From NCBI RefSeq assembly GCF_009389715.1, contig NC_052404.1, forward strand, positions 9,928,480-9,992,479: a stretch of DNA of 64,000 bases, given 5' to 3'. Both the position numbers and the translations under genes were made by a program. Positions 28,821 to 40,629 of the stretch are shown piece by piece. The number at the start of each line of letters is the position of its first letter. Position 1 is the first letter of the stretch. Below the pieces are notes generated by a model, which ran no database searches, was not told where the DNA came from, and worked only from the letters and a program-made list of their open reading frames with translations. This DNA comes from Phoenix dactylifera. Its lineage: Eukaryota; Streptophyta; Magnoliopsida; Arecales; Arecaceae.

Positions 28821-31154
28821 ATGGCGAGTTGGGTTCTATCGGAATGCCGTGGTATAAGACAGCTGCCGGCGGATTACTCCCGGCCCAAATCTAGGCTCCA
28901 GCCGCCGCGGCGGAGCCTCCCTTGTCCGCCCCCTCGCGACGTGGATTTTCGCCGCCGCCCGACCTGCCTCGGAAGTCGGGCGCTCCACCGGGACTGGGCG
29001 CTGAGGGTGGCGACGGCGGAGGAGGAGGGGGAAGGAGGGGAGGTAAATGGGAAACGGGCGAATGGGAGTGAGATAGAGGTGTCGGAGTTCGATCCCGCGA
29101 TGCCGCCGCCATTCGGGCTGGCGGAGATCCGGGCGGCCATCCCCAAGCACTGCTGGGTGAAGGACCCTTGGAGATCTATGAGCTATGTGGTCCGGGATGT
29201 GGTTGTTGTGTTTGGGCTCACGGCCGCCGCCGCCTACTTCAATAACTGGATGGTGTGGCCGCTCTATTGGGTGGCTCAGGGCACCATGTTCTGGGCTTTC
29301 TTCGTTCTTGGCCATGACTGGTGCGGATTTCTGCCTCCAAGATCGCATTTTTAGTCTTTTTCCCTTCAAGATGAAGCCAAACTCTCGTTTTGTTTTCTTA
29401 TAAAGATTGAATCTTTGGCAGCGGACACGGTAGCTTTTCGAGCAGCCCGAAGCTGAACAGTGTGGTTGGGCATTTGCTCCATTCGTCCATTCTCGTGCCT
29501 TACCATGGCTGGTATGTCCCCCGTTTCCAATCCGAGCTATGGAAGTTAGCTGGATTTCATCGAAGTAGAAGAAATTGCTTGTTGTCCCTTTGTCTGTCTT
29601 ATTAACATTGGAGCATTACTGCTAAATTCTGCAGGAGGATTAGTCACAGGACTCATCACCAGAACCATGGACACGTCGAGAATGACGAGTCCTGGCACCC
29701 TGTTAGTGGCTTGCTCGTACTTGTCTTTTAAGAATGATTGCTGTTTTCCTCGAACATTTTAACTGATGATGGGTTTTTATCACTTTGGATTACTTGCAGT
29801 TACCTGAGAAGTCATATAAGAGTTTGGATTCTGCAACTCGGATTCTGCGTTTCACATTGCCTTTCCCAATGCTTGCATATCCCTTGTACCTGGTGAGCAC
29901 CCGCGCATCCTCACTTCAATTGGATCGACTTTTTACACTCTGGATTTCAGTTTAACTAAATTCTTAATCTATATGTCCATTTACAGTGGAAAAGGAGTCC
30001 AGGGAAGAAAGGTTCTCACTTCCATCCAGATAGTGATCTATTTGTTCCAAAAGAGAGGAAGGATGTGGTAACATCAACAGTTTGCTGGTCGGCAATGGCG
30101 GCGGCGCTTGCAGGATTAGCATGGAAATTTGGCCTTGTTCCAATGATTAAACTGTATGGAATTCCCTATTTGGTAGGCTTATCAACTATTTGATATATGA
30201 ATACTGTTGATGAAAGCATTCGCGAATATTTGGTTGCGAACTTTGTAACAATTAATTGTGGTTTTGGATGCAGATGTTCGTTATGTGGTTGGATTGTGTG
30301 ACATATTTGCATCATCACGGGCATGATGAGAAACTTCCCTGGTATCGCGAAAAGGTGTAAAATCATATACCTGTCCTCCTTTGCAATGTGCATCTATCAG
30401 TCCCAAACCATTTAGAAAGAAAAAAAAACACAATTATGTTCAGGAGCTTAATTTATAAACATCTTAAAGCAAGCATTCATCATGTAGTATATGGCAAACT
30501 GGTTTCTGCACCTTCATATATGCAAGCATTGCATATTAAACCATTATCTTGTTATGCATATTGTTCCATTTCCTCTGTTCAGTCACAGAAAATGAATTAG
30601 TTTCAAATCCTAGTAAATCTGTAAGACATGTTAGGCTGCCAAAGTTGTAACACTAGTTTATGGGTGAATTTTTGTACTGGGCTGCTTCATTCCTGACTGC
30701 GCTTGTGTTTATGAGGTAACAAATACTTCTCTTCTCCTCCTCCAGGAATGGAGTTATCTCCGCGGAGGGCTGACGACGCTGGATCGGGATTATGGATGGA
30801 TCAACAACATACACCATGATATCGGGACTCATGTGATACATCACCTCTTCCCTCAGATACCACATTACCATCTAGTGGAAGCTGTGAGTAGCACTGACTT
30901 GTTGCCTTTTCTTCGACATTCCGCAGAAAGATAAGCGAGAAGAATGCTAATCATAATTACTCATAAACCTTCCATTGATGTATCAGACTGAGGCAGCAAA
31001 GCCGGTGCTCGGAAAGTACTATAGAGAACCTGAGAAATCTGGTCCTTTGCCGTTTCACCTATTTGGCGTCTTGGCAAAGAGCTTGAGACGTGATCACTAT
31101 GTCAGTGATACTGGAGATGTCGTCTACTATCAGACCGACCATCGAATTAAATAG
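28821..31154 (+). CDS. FAD7: Plastid omega-3 fatty-acid desaturase (FAD7/FAD8 type), 8 exons
   Basis: Exons: 28821-29320, 29422-29511, 29635-29701, 29800-29892, 29987-30172, 30274-30354, 30746-30883, 30987-31154. They total 1323 nt, 440 aa, normal for the family. The enzyme is a membrane di-iron desaturase that turns 18:2 and 16:2 acyl chains of plastid lipids into 18:3 and 16:3. All three histidine boxes are visible: H165DCGH169 (codon 167 split by intron 1), H201RTHH205 and H368VIHH372. Hydrophobic segments flank them (for example residues ~125-160). The first ~70 residues are Ser/Arg/Pro-rich with few acidic residues, typical of a chloroplast transit peptide. This leader separates it from the ER enzyme FAD3, but FAD7 and FAD8 cannot be told apart here. 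Exon 1 is much richer in GC than later exons, a monocot habit. Confidence 0.95.
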
Positions 31155-31297
31155 TTTTCCTCAGAAATCGGATTGAAACTTGCTTGACTGGCATGGGAAG
31201 ATAGCTGATTCACAACTGATCCTGTCTCCAGCATTCCTTAAAGCTGGAATTTTTGTGCACAGCTTCCAAGTCCTACCATCCATTCTTTTCTCTTCCA

Positions 31298-31303
31298 AAT
31301 AAA
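31298..31303 (+). terminator. Candidate polyadenylation signal of the desaturase gene
   Basis: AATAAA lies 144 nt after the desaturase stop codon on the same strand. Confidence 0.55.
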
Positions 31304-34300
31304 AGGAAAGAGGTGTAGGAAATTTATCCTCAAATGAATCTATTATGGTATATAACAAACACGACTTTGTATTCTTTGTTAAGCTGCTCGGAAATATCAT
31401 CACCGGCGTTGCAAAGCTATAGTTGTTTTATGTGAAACTTTCAAAGCAAAGAGGAAAGGGGAAAACAAAATAATGTTTTTGTCTGCTGGTAACTGTTCCT
31501 AACACCCTTCATTTCCAAGTCTTGTGTGCTCATCATTGGTGAATGAAAATATGATGAGGCTTCCGTTGATTGAGTCTGATATGCTCCTAACCTGTTGTTT
31601 CCTGGGAGAGAGGAAGTCGACTCCACTCATTCCTCTCGTCCCCGCTTGACAGTATTCTCTTGAAGCTGATGGCTGACCAAAAAAAATAGTGAAGGGATGG
31701 ATACATCAGTTTCCACCCATCTCTCTCAAGAAGCAGATGCACCCTTGTTCCATGTGGCAGGAGCTGTTCTGATGACATTCTCGCTTGACGAAAACAAACT
31801 TGTATTTGATTACTAATGTGATCTCGATAAGCTTTGATGGACCAACACAGGTGGGAAAGCTAGCTATGTAGATCAAACCCCTGCATTGGTCATATATTTT
31901 AACCAAACACCTAATTGGCTGCTTCATTGAGCTCTATCACAAACTTTGTTTCATTATTTTTGAAATTTCGGGCCAGTTCCTCGGAGAGTTGGATCTCATG
32001 GTAGCTCAAAAGTCTTTTGTTTGTCAGCAGTAACCTTATTTATCAGTATGACAATACGAATGGGAGAGAAAAAGTTGCAGAAGTTACTTTACTGCACGTT
32101 GTACCGAGAGAGAAGTTGACAAAAATACTTATAAACTCTTGAGTGCATTGTTTGTGTGTTAATGGCCAAGTAATCACGATTCAGGGGCAAAGCCACTTAC
32201 TTGGACGGCAAGGCCCTCGAGGGAAAAAATTTCAGGTGGCCAGCATTGCTTCTGAGATTGGTTTCTTTCATTTACACCAAAACTTTTTTCTTTTACAAAC
32301 GTGCTTGGACCTATACGGAACCTGAGATAGATGAATCACAAGCATGCGCTAAAACTAGTTCTATTAAAGTAAGTTGGGCGACAAAGCGCAAGGTCATTCT
32401 ATGTGTTCTTTTTCCAAGCTGCAAAAAATAAGTTGAGATTAGTAGTTAGGTGCAGCAACATTACATCTCTCACTTGTATAGTGAGAGATTCTTAGAGACT
32501 TTAACCCGTAACCTTCCCTTGATATCTGCAGAAAGGCCATAATTAATTATAAATCAGTCACTCAAGAAAATCATTTGAGTTGGCCATTAGAGAAAAAGAC
32601 TTCTGGATTTCACCTTCTAAATTTAAATTCCAAATAATCATGACTCACTATGTGAAATCCTTTGGAAAGAATTTGCATGTAAATTATTAGTGAATCTAAA
32701 TTGAGAAATAAATCTTTCTCTTAAAGCAAAATGGTTCACAAGCAGCTGCACCAAGATCACCTACCAGTTTCTTTACTTTGGTCTATGGTTGAAGTCCTTC
32801 AATTTTTCTTTTAGAAGAATCTAAGTATTCTCAAAAAAATGTATTTTGGGATGCAATCTAGATAGCATATATATAGCAGAGAAGAGATGCAAACTGTTTC
32901 TCCCAACTCCCAAATAACATCATCCGCATCCTATTTTTACTCCACTAGATCTTACCACAGGTGAACAAGTGCCGACCCAGGCCTGGGCTAAGATTAGAAA
33001 ATTAAAGCCCGACTTAGTTTCCCCCAGCAATGGGCTAAGGTTCCCATAAAAATGAAAGTTGGGCTTTAAATGACATAATCTAATTGGAGCAGCATATGAA
33101 TTTAAAAGTTGACAAGTATTTTTGCTATTCTATAATGTCAAAATTAAGATATACTGAATGTTTCAGAAGAGATGGAGAGTTTCTATGGTTGAGACAAGAC
33201 CTACTTCAGAATTATATGCAACAACCATTTTCAAACTTAACAAAAGAAAAAAAGGAGTGCCTGATAATTAAAAAAAAATTGCCACTTCATTACGATAGTT
33301 CATCAAGTGCATGTCCCGGGCAAGATACTCATTATCCATAGTAAAATCTAGTTATGAGCAAGCTAACCATGTATTTATTTTAGATTAAGATTCCTACACC
33401 TGAGGAACAATAAAAGTATGCCACTTCTTCTTCTTCTTCTTCTTCTTCAGATCAAGATATCCAACCTTAGACTAATAAATGGAATTTTCCTTTCGCATGG
33501 TCTCCTAGATGGAAACGCCTATACATTGTATAAATCATAAGATAATTCTTTTCGTGGGTGTCCTTCTAGGTCTCGTTCAACACAAAAGTTCCACTTAAGC
33601 CGGAGCCTGTTTCCAAGGATGTATACGAGACATACTATTTAGCAAAAAAATCTCGACGTGCCCCCACTTATTTCCCCCAAAAGAATTCTCCCATAAACCA
33701 AAACCAAACCAAACCAAACCACAAGTTTCATACTTTCATGCTGGCTCGGCCCCGTCGGCGACCGGTCAATTATTCAAAGACATGAGTCGGTGCTTTGACT
33801 GTACGACACAAATGGGAGGGCCCCACCATGTTGACTGCATCCAGATCACGCGAGTCAGAAACATCGGCTCGTGCCACACCCGAATCTGCCGCCGTCGGGT
33901 CGCAACCTTTCGACCACCCTTATCCTCACCCAACTCTCGCGCTCTCTCTCTCTCCCCCCCTCCCCTTCTACCTTTTGTTTTTTTTTTTGGACCCAACACA
34001 GATGGGAAATGTTAGACCAGATGGCCAGATAAGTGGGAGACCGATGGCCCCACGCCTCAATGACCTTTCACACCAAGGACAGTTTCCCATCCCACTATAT
34101 TTATCTTCAAACGAGCTGGCCTCATCAACAAATTTGACAATTTATGATCCACTTTGTTAATTTAAATTTGATATTAATATATTTAGATCATAAATGAGTT
34201 AACTAATAAATGCGTTGGTTTCAAATTTAGATCTTTAGTATGTCCAAATTATCTTGACCGGTTTAATAGTAGTATCGAACCATAATTTAATCTATTTATT

Positions 34301-34676
34301 CTGTTTGAAACTTGCTTAATCCATTTTTAATCGGCTTAATCCGTCCTATTAAATCTATTAAATCTATTTAAATTTATTTAATTTATTAAAAATATTTAAT
34401 TATTTAATTTAATTTGATTTATTTAATAAATAAAATATATAAATTGAGTTAGATTATCTGCTTACTAAATAGGTCGGATTCAGTTGATCTATTTAATTTT
34501 TAACCGTGCCGCCCCCACTTTTTCACCCCACTCACACGTCGCTCTCCCCCAGTGCTTCCCTGCCTCATCCCCTCTTTCCCAGCACAAATTTTGCTACAAA
34601 TTCTCGCTCTTTAGCCATCATCAACTGATGTTAAAGCCCATCATTCCCGTTTTCCCTTCTCCAGATTCCTCTCCTC
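31304..34676. other. Spacer between the desaturase and the VARLMGL gene
   Basis: No gene or family signature is visible on either strand. It holds a (CTT)n run at about 33424-33449 and a repeated AACCAA microrepeat near 33700. Positions 34140-34500 are extremely AT-rich, with many ATTTA/TTTAAT repeats. A CT-rich stretch at 33940-33970 and a C-rich stretch at 34505-34560 lie upstream of the next gene. Confidence 0.5.
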
Positions 34677-35938
34677 ATGAAGATCTCTTCCTCCTTGGAT
34701 TTCCGCTCAAATGACGCTGCCGCTGCAGGCTGCCTGTCGGGAATTCTGCGCCGGTTTCTTTGCGGGAGTCTCCGCGGCAACGCTTGCAGAGAGGGCGAAG
34801 AAGGCCATGGGATCGACGCTGCTTTTGGCCGAGAGTGGAAGGCCGAGCGGGAGATGATGCCGAGTCCTGGCATCGTAGCGCGCTTAATGGGCTTAGAGTC
34901 GACGCCGGTGCATCCATGCGCTGCTTCTGAGTTGGTCGGGCGAAGCCGGTCTGCAAACTCGCTCGAGAGCTGGCCCGGGTTTCTCTCCGAGAGAAGCCAC
35001 AGCCCGCAGTTCAGGACACCGCAGTCTTTTCGTGAGGCACCGACGTACTTGAGGCAGGAGAATGATGATTTCCTGCTTCTGAGCTTCACGCCTGATGATA
35101 GAGAGGAGGCCATGGCATCCAATGGAATGAGACGCAGGATGGAGTCTCGAGAAACGAAGGAGAGAAAAAAGAGCGAGCGCAAGGCTAGAGTGGAAAGGGA
35201 GAGCAGAACAGAGGGAAGAATCAGAGAAAAGAAGAACAAAAACAAGAGAGTCGAGCGGCAGCACTGTCGCAAGGAGAACTCGCCCGAGAGGAAACTTGGT
35301 ACCAAAGCAGCGAATTCCATTAAGCCCATGAAGCAAAGAGAAATGCCGATCATCTTAGACAAGTCCAATGCTGTAAAAAAGAAGCCACAAAATGCTCGAG
35401 GGAAAGTGGAACTGGAATGCAGCTCCCAGAATTCCAGCCCTGTTTCAGTTTTGGATCTCGCATACATCGACGATGACTGCTGCATCGACACCAACTCTCC
35501 ATCTACTGGTACCGTTATATTACGTAGTGAAATATAGTTTCTGAAGTACAGTATTTTAGCTAATCCAACTATGATACAGGAGAACAGAAGAAACCAATAC
35601 AGCAGAGCTCGAGAAGAAAGCTGCCACCGAACTTCGAGAATGCCAGCTGCTTATCTCCAAGCATGGGCCTTGTTACGTTCTCCAGGGATGGAGGAATGAG
35701 GTCAGTCGATATGGAACGCAAGAGATCGAGTTATCAAGAGCAAGCTTGTCCAGATTTTTCAGACATCTGGGGAAAGATTTGCAGGCTAGCGGAGGAGGAT
35801 CTCAAGAATTCTGCATGGATTACGAAAGAAACTTCGAGGCCAGAACGTGCTGGAGATATTGCAGCTGATCTTGGGCTACAGATGCTTGATCTACTTCTCT
35901 ACGAGGCAGTATGCGAATTACCTAACTACATTACATAA
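34677..35938 (+). CDS. VARLMGL-motif protein (TRM / DUF3741-DUF4378 group), 2 exons
   Basis: Exons 34677-35508 and 35580-35938 join in phase (split Gly codon) to 1191 nt, 396 aa. Near the N-terminus is GCLSGILRRFLCGSL (residues ~18-32), followed by PGIVARLMGLES (about 63-74); the VARLMGL motif defines this plant family. The middle is Lys/Arg/Glu-rich (ERKKSERKARVERESR), likely disordered. The C-terminal part (DIWGKICRLAEEDL ... GLQMLDLLLYEAVCEL) resembles the DUF4378 end. Related proteins (TON1-recruiting motif proteins, LONGIFOLIA) bind microtubule-associated TON1/PP2A complexes and affect cell shape. That role is inferred, and this protein is shorter than most. The start was chosen as the first ATG before the conserved GILRR block. 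A later exon cannot be excluded, since the last codons (LPNYIT) run into an intron-like GT-free end. Confidence 0.75.
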
Positions 35939-37554
35939 TGAAATTGTACATAGGACTTCTTCTCTGCCCTGCAAATTTCTTTAGTGGACATGTGAACCGA
36001 TGTAGAAAATTTCATAGTCAAAGTAACGATTTCCAATTATCGTGTCTTATTCAAATGGACTGAGTTTTTTATTTGCATACATGGGATACCTGATATACCT
36101 GACTTCCAGAGCAAAATGAATTTGGTAGGTCGAATAAATCACACTGACACAGAAACACACGCACAAAAAATAATCAAAATATCTTTCTGTCTATCGATCT
36201 ATCTATCTACCCATCTATCTATTAATATGTATGCATGTGTATGTATTCATAGATGGATGGATGGGTGGATGAAAAGTTAAAATTTTTTGTATAAAATACT
36301 ATGGCTGATAAAAACTGTGGCAAGGCATTTTGGAATCCAAATCTTATGAGTGCCCAGGTTGAATGCCAGATCATTTGAACAATTATAAAGAGACATGTAG
36401 CATTTGAAACATGATTGCAGTAGGAAAACAACAAATTTTAGGTACTGGATAAATAGTAGTCATGTCTTCCACACACAATAGAAGTACCGTGACCATGGCT
36501 CAGATATTTTTGGAGATGCGGTTCATCACAAATAGTTGTCAATTTGCAGTCTAACTGATGCGGATATATAGAACTAGCTGCAGGCGAAATAGAAGTATGA
36601 AGAAGACGTTGGAAAGGTTCAACAAGATGAGGTCAATTATGTTACTCCACATAAGAAAGATCTTTTGATGTCATATCCTATCGACGATGAACGATTCCTT
36701 CTATGCTTATTAGTTAATAACCTCTTAAAAAAGAGGAAGGAAATCCTTCGGATTGAGCATTGGTCGGAAAAGTCATTACCCATTCATGTCCTACTTTTTT
36801 CGGAGCAAGACAGAGCAGGTAGAATTAGATAGGTTGCATTGGATGGATCGGACCGTGAAAAGCTACAAAACTTTTTTATAAAGATTTATATGTATTCAAA
36901 TCGGACTCCGGGCTAATTTAACTGCATGCACCTTTGATTTGTTGCGGGTTAGGTAAAACCATCCCAGATGATGCATGTATTATCTTAAGCAAGGAATAAC
37001 ATGACCCAATCCCAGATGTTTTTTATTCTGGTAACATTTAGTCACAGGAACTCTTGTGACCTACAGCTACTACCTTACCTGCCATGGACTGGAAGCTGTG
37101 TCCAAAGCAATCAAAAGCTGTGTCCTAAGAAAATGACAGCAGAAAGGTGACCTAAGGTGCGGGACAGCAAAAGATTATGATTTATGATCATGGAGCAACC
37201 TTTTTTTCCCGGAAGAACCCAAACTCCACGATAGAAACGAATATATTTCCACTTTGGCAGCACTAAGAAATGGTGGATGGGGCCCGCTCAAATTGCTCAA
37301 GGATTCCGAGGAGACGGAGAAAGTGGAGGATATCATTATTCAGTTCAGACGGAGGAGGAAAATTGCAGTTCTACTAAGCCAAAACCACACTGCCTGGACG
37401 CAATTATTGGACCAAACCATCTCAACCTAACAATAATAATAATAAAAAACTTGCGGATTCAACGTTATCAGATACCCTACTATAAACATAAGATGACAAA
37501 TGAAAGCTGTAGCCAAAACCAAAAAGGACACAACAAAAAAAATCTGATTAAGAG
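35939..37554. other. Spacer downstream of the VARLMGL gene
   Basis: No coding signature is seen. The stretch includes a degenerate TCTA/TCTATC microsatellite (36187-36225) paired nearby with GATGGATGG (36251-36268). It is otherwise ordinary AT-rich spacer. Confidence 0.5.
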
Positions 37555-38135
37555 ATTATTGTTCTTGTTATCAGAGCGCCCAAGTGTCTTTGTTTCTTGG
37601 AAGCTCCCATCTTTTGGCCATCTTAAAGCGAATTTTGATGAGGACTTGCTCGCCGATGATGATATGACTGGAGTGACATTTGTGATCAGAAATCACGGCT
37701 CCAAGTTGATTGCTGCAAAGGGACGCCGTTCCTTCGAGGCTTCAGCTTTTGGAACGGAGCTCGAGCTTTTGGAACGGAGCTCGAAATAGCATAGGAGGGA
37801 TTCTTCTTCGCGAGACGTGTAATAGAGGCTGGCCGCATCATCTTGGAGGAGGGACTCAGCCGCATTGATTAAGCGATTACGGAAGGAGAAGCGCGAGGAA
37901 GCAACCGATTCTCCACGGAAGTACCATGTTGTCCAAGTCAGGCATATTCTTCAGGAGGCGAACCAAACTGCAAATTAAGTCGCCTCATTTGCTGCTCATC
38001 ATCCTGGAGATTTTCTATAGACCCAGCATACTTCTTCTTCTGCTTTATATAGCCTTCTTGCTAATGATATAGCTGGCTATGCTGTGGAGAGCAGTGTGAG
38101 TAGCCAATTTACTTAAAAAAAAAAAATTATTGTTC
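37555..38135 (+). mobile_element. 5'-truncated LINE with poly(A) tail and 10-bp target duplication
   Basis: The body (about 37565-38125) encodes a decayed RNase H-like C-terminal domain of a plant LINE ORF2: W-K-L-P-x-F-G-H-L-K-x-N-F-D, then GVTFVIRNHGSKLIAAKGRRSFEAS, then ARRVIEAGRIILEE, then RHILQEANQ. It is broken by an exact 20-bp tandem duplication (37744-37763 repeated at 37764-37783), stop codons and a small deletion before SAALIKRL. It ends in an A-run (38115-38126). The identical 10-mer ATTATTGTTC flanks it (37555-37564 and 38126-38135), a typical result of target-primed reverse transcription. It is inactive. Confidence 0.75.
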
Positions 38136-38589
38136 CATAAAGAAGGATAAGTGGCAAACGTGTGCTCAAATAAAAGAAACTGTGAACATTAAACATCTTA
38201 TACGATACAAACCCCGGCCCATACAAAGTGCGATCGGCACAACAAATACAGGACTCAGGGATGACATGATTCCATGGTCTTTTAGCAGAAGACCGTAAAA
38301 ATAATAATAATAACAACAACAATAAGAAGAAGAAAAACTTCTGCAACTCTTTGTTTATCCGCTCCTTCATAATCTTCAGGAAACCCATCTTCTACCTATA
38401 TACATCCATATTTTTAAGCTACATATATAAATGAAAATGAAAGAACGATGTGGACGGTCTCTAATCAGCTCAGATACCCTTCGGGCTTGTTGTCTTCCGG
38501 ACGAGACAGCCGCTGCTAGGATTATAATTGATTCAAAGAACACAAGGAAGAAAAGAACTTTTTGTCAGGAAAGTATTGGTTGATGGCGT

Positions 38590-40629
38590 TTACGCCATAA
38601 TCTTCTCCTCCCAAGGAGAGAAGAGCCCCGATCCATGGAATTCGCCTCCACCACCGTTGAGTTGGTACCCCTTCTGCTGCTGTTCCATGGCGCGCCGGCC
38701 AATAGGTGCTGCCGGTCCATCCTTAACCAGAGACTGCATCCAAGAAAGGTCGGGCTCATCCAAGCCCACCGGCACCGCGCTCGTCGGGGCCGCCCCTCCG
38801 AAGCCACTTCCGGCCTGATTGTTTCGGAAGTTAAAAGATGCCGACTTCCTGAGCTTGTTCAGCTCCTCCCCTTGAATTCCCCAATCCAACTTCCCATCCG
38901 GCGAGCCCCAGTCGGAAAGAACCGATGAAGCCGCTGCTGCTGCAGCAGTCGTCATCGAAGAGAGGGTCGATTGGCGACTCGCCGTTGCGCCCCGGTCGAT
39001 AAAGCTCTGGCTGCGCTTTCCAAACGCGGAAGCCCTCGAGTTCATGATGGCCTTCGCCATCGAATGATCGAGCCCATAGGAGGAAGAGGCACTCACGTTT
39101 GGGGAAGAAGGCAAGTTGCCTCCATAGCCAGAAAGTAACGGAGACTGATGCATCTGGACTCCGGTGGGCGATTGGAATTGAGCTCCAGCCGAGGCCGAGG
39201 CGGCTGCCGCCTGTTTCAGAGAAAGCCCCTGCAACTGAGACAACAGCGATGGATCAAGAGAACCAAATAGCTCGTTATAATCCAATGCGCGAGAGGCGGC
39301 GGCGGCGGCTCGTGAGTTCGGGGTCCGATTGGCCCTGGGCGAGGCGGTGCACGAGATCTCATCGATCAGCTTCTGCTGGTACTCTTCGAGCCCGAGCAAA
39401 TCCAGGTCGAAACTCAAATCTCTGGCGCTCAGCGACGCCTTCAGCCTGCTATTTGGCAGCTGCAGGGAGGGCGGCGTCATCAAGCTGCCCGGCTGGCTCG
39501 TCCAGGCCGTCGCCCCGCCCAATCCTGACGAAGTGGAAGGTGACATGGGCGATCCCGGCTGCTGCATCAACATCAAAGCCGTAGCCATGTCCAACGACGA
39601 AAGCCCCGGCGACGATGACCTCGGAGAGGGGAGCACCATCCCAGTGACGGAGGCGGCCGAGGGGTTGACGGTCCTCAGCTCCTCCGGCTTGTGGGCGAAG
39701 AAGCAGACGCGGCGGTTGCAGCCGATTTCGTCCTTGCAGAGGCGGGTCCGGTACTGGGCCGGGTGAAGCCAGCTCTCGAACACCCCATGGGCGTACTCGC
39801 AAGCATCGCCGTTCCGGCACGAACCTTTCCGGAACTCCGGGCAGGGGACGCAGCTGTAGAGATACTTCCGGGGGTCGCGGCGCCGGGCGTTCTCTCCCGG
39901 GTGGACGAAGGGGCACTCCGTCCAGTCGTGGGAGTAGGCCCTGGAGCAAGGCTTGACCTTGAAGGTGTACATACGGAACTCGTCCGTGCTGTAGATCCCG
40001 TTCTTGATATCGGGGAGGGTGATGTCGGGTGGGTATTCTTTCTTCTCGCCGGACTTCGTCTCCACTTCTTTTGCTCCTCCTGGGGAGGAAACCCTCGGGC
40101 AGGAGGCTTTGAGGACAACTTCGAGGGATCGAGTGGTGGAGTTGGAGAAGTGGCGGGCGATGACGTCGCCGGGGCGGTTTCCGGCGGCATCGAGGGAGTC
40201 GACGTCGGCGGAGGCGTCGATGAGCATCTTGACGGTTTCGAGAGAGGAGGAGGAGCCGCCGGAAGCGGCGCAGTGGAGGGGGGTGGCGCCGTCTGAGGGG
40301 GAGCGGCGAGAGGCCTCGGCGGGGCGGGCGGCGAGGATGTAGGCGAGCACGGTGGGGCTGCCGTAGAGGGCGGCGATCATGAGTGGGGTCCGCTGTTCGA
40401 AGCCCATCGTCCGTCGGCCGGGGGAGCGGCAGTACCAGGGAGCGGTGGAGTCGAGGGGAAGGCCGTCTTCCTCCACGGCGCGCTTGAAGGCGTGAAGGTC
40501 GTCGGAGGCGGAGAGCTCGAGGAGGACGGCGGCCTCGTCGTGCTTCTTCGGGTCGCCGCCGGCGTTCATGTCGGCGGGGCCCGTGGAGGGAGACGGAGGC
40601 GGAGAGGGCTTCCGGGGGCCGCTGCACAT
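38590..40629 (-). CDS. Ankyrin-repeat, tandem CCCH zinc-finger protein (RR-TZF family), single exon
   Basis: An intronless frame gives 679 aa from the ATG at 40629. Upstream, the same frame stays open for another 68 codons to 40833. I chose the inner start because family members begin MCSG. Domains: ankyrin repeats at about 79-155 (RTPLMIAALYG, GATPLHCAASGG); the arginine-rich C228-x5-H-x4-C-x3-H243 element; CCCH finger 1 (C263-x7-C271-x5-C277-x3-H281); CCCH finger 2 (C298-x5-C304-x4-C309-x3-H313); then a long Ser/Ala-rich tail ending with LSWMQSLVKD near the C-terminus. Such proteins bind AU-rich RNA and also move between cytoplasmic granules and nucleus, acting in salt, oxidative and hormone responses. 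The nearest named relatives are Arabidopsis AtC3H30/OXS2 and SZF1/2. The gene is very GC-rich, and long antisense and shifted frames in it are shadows. Confidence 0.93.
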   Translation of the reverse strand: MCSGPRKPSPPPSPSTGPADMNAGGDPKKHDEAAVLLELSASDDLHAFKRAVEEDGLPLDSTAPWYCRSPGRRTMGFEQRTPLMIAALYGSPTVLAYILAARPAEASRRSPSDGATPLHCAASGGSSSSLETVKMLIDASADVDSLDAAGNRPGDVIARHFSNSTTRSLEVVLKASCPRVSSPGGAKEVETKSGEKKEYPPDITLPDIKNGIYSTDEFRMYTFKVKPCSRAYSHDWTECPFVHPGENARRRDPRKYLYSCVPCPEFRKGSCRNGDACEYAHGVFESWLHPAQYRTRLCKDEIGCNRRVCFFAHKPEELRTVNPSAASVTGMVLPSPRSSSPGLSSLDMATALMLMQQPGSPMSPSTSSGLGGATAWTSQPGSLMTPPSLQLPNSRLKASLSARDLSFDLDLLGLEEYQQKLIDEISCTASPRANRTPNSRAAAAASRALDYNELFGSLDPSLLSQLQGLSLKQAAAASASAGAQFQSPTGVQMHQSPLLSGYGGNLPSSPNVSASSSYGLDHSMAKAIMNSRASAFGKRSQSFIDRGATASRQSTLSSMTTAAAAAASSVLSDWGSPDGKLDWGIQGEELNKLRKSASFNFRNNQAGSGFGGAAPTSAVPVGLDEPDLSWMQSLVKDGPAAPIGRRAMEQQQKGYQLNGGGGEFHGSGLFSPWEEKIMA

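Noticed and set aside
28836..29369. A 177-codon minus-strand frame opposite desaturase exon 1.
   Set aside because: It is an antisense shadow of the GC-rich exon with no recognisable motifs.
34631..35494. A 287-codon minus-strand frame opposite the VARLMGL gene.
   Set aside because: It is an antisense shadow. Conserved motifs and an in-phase intron are on the plus strand.
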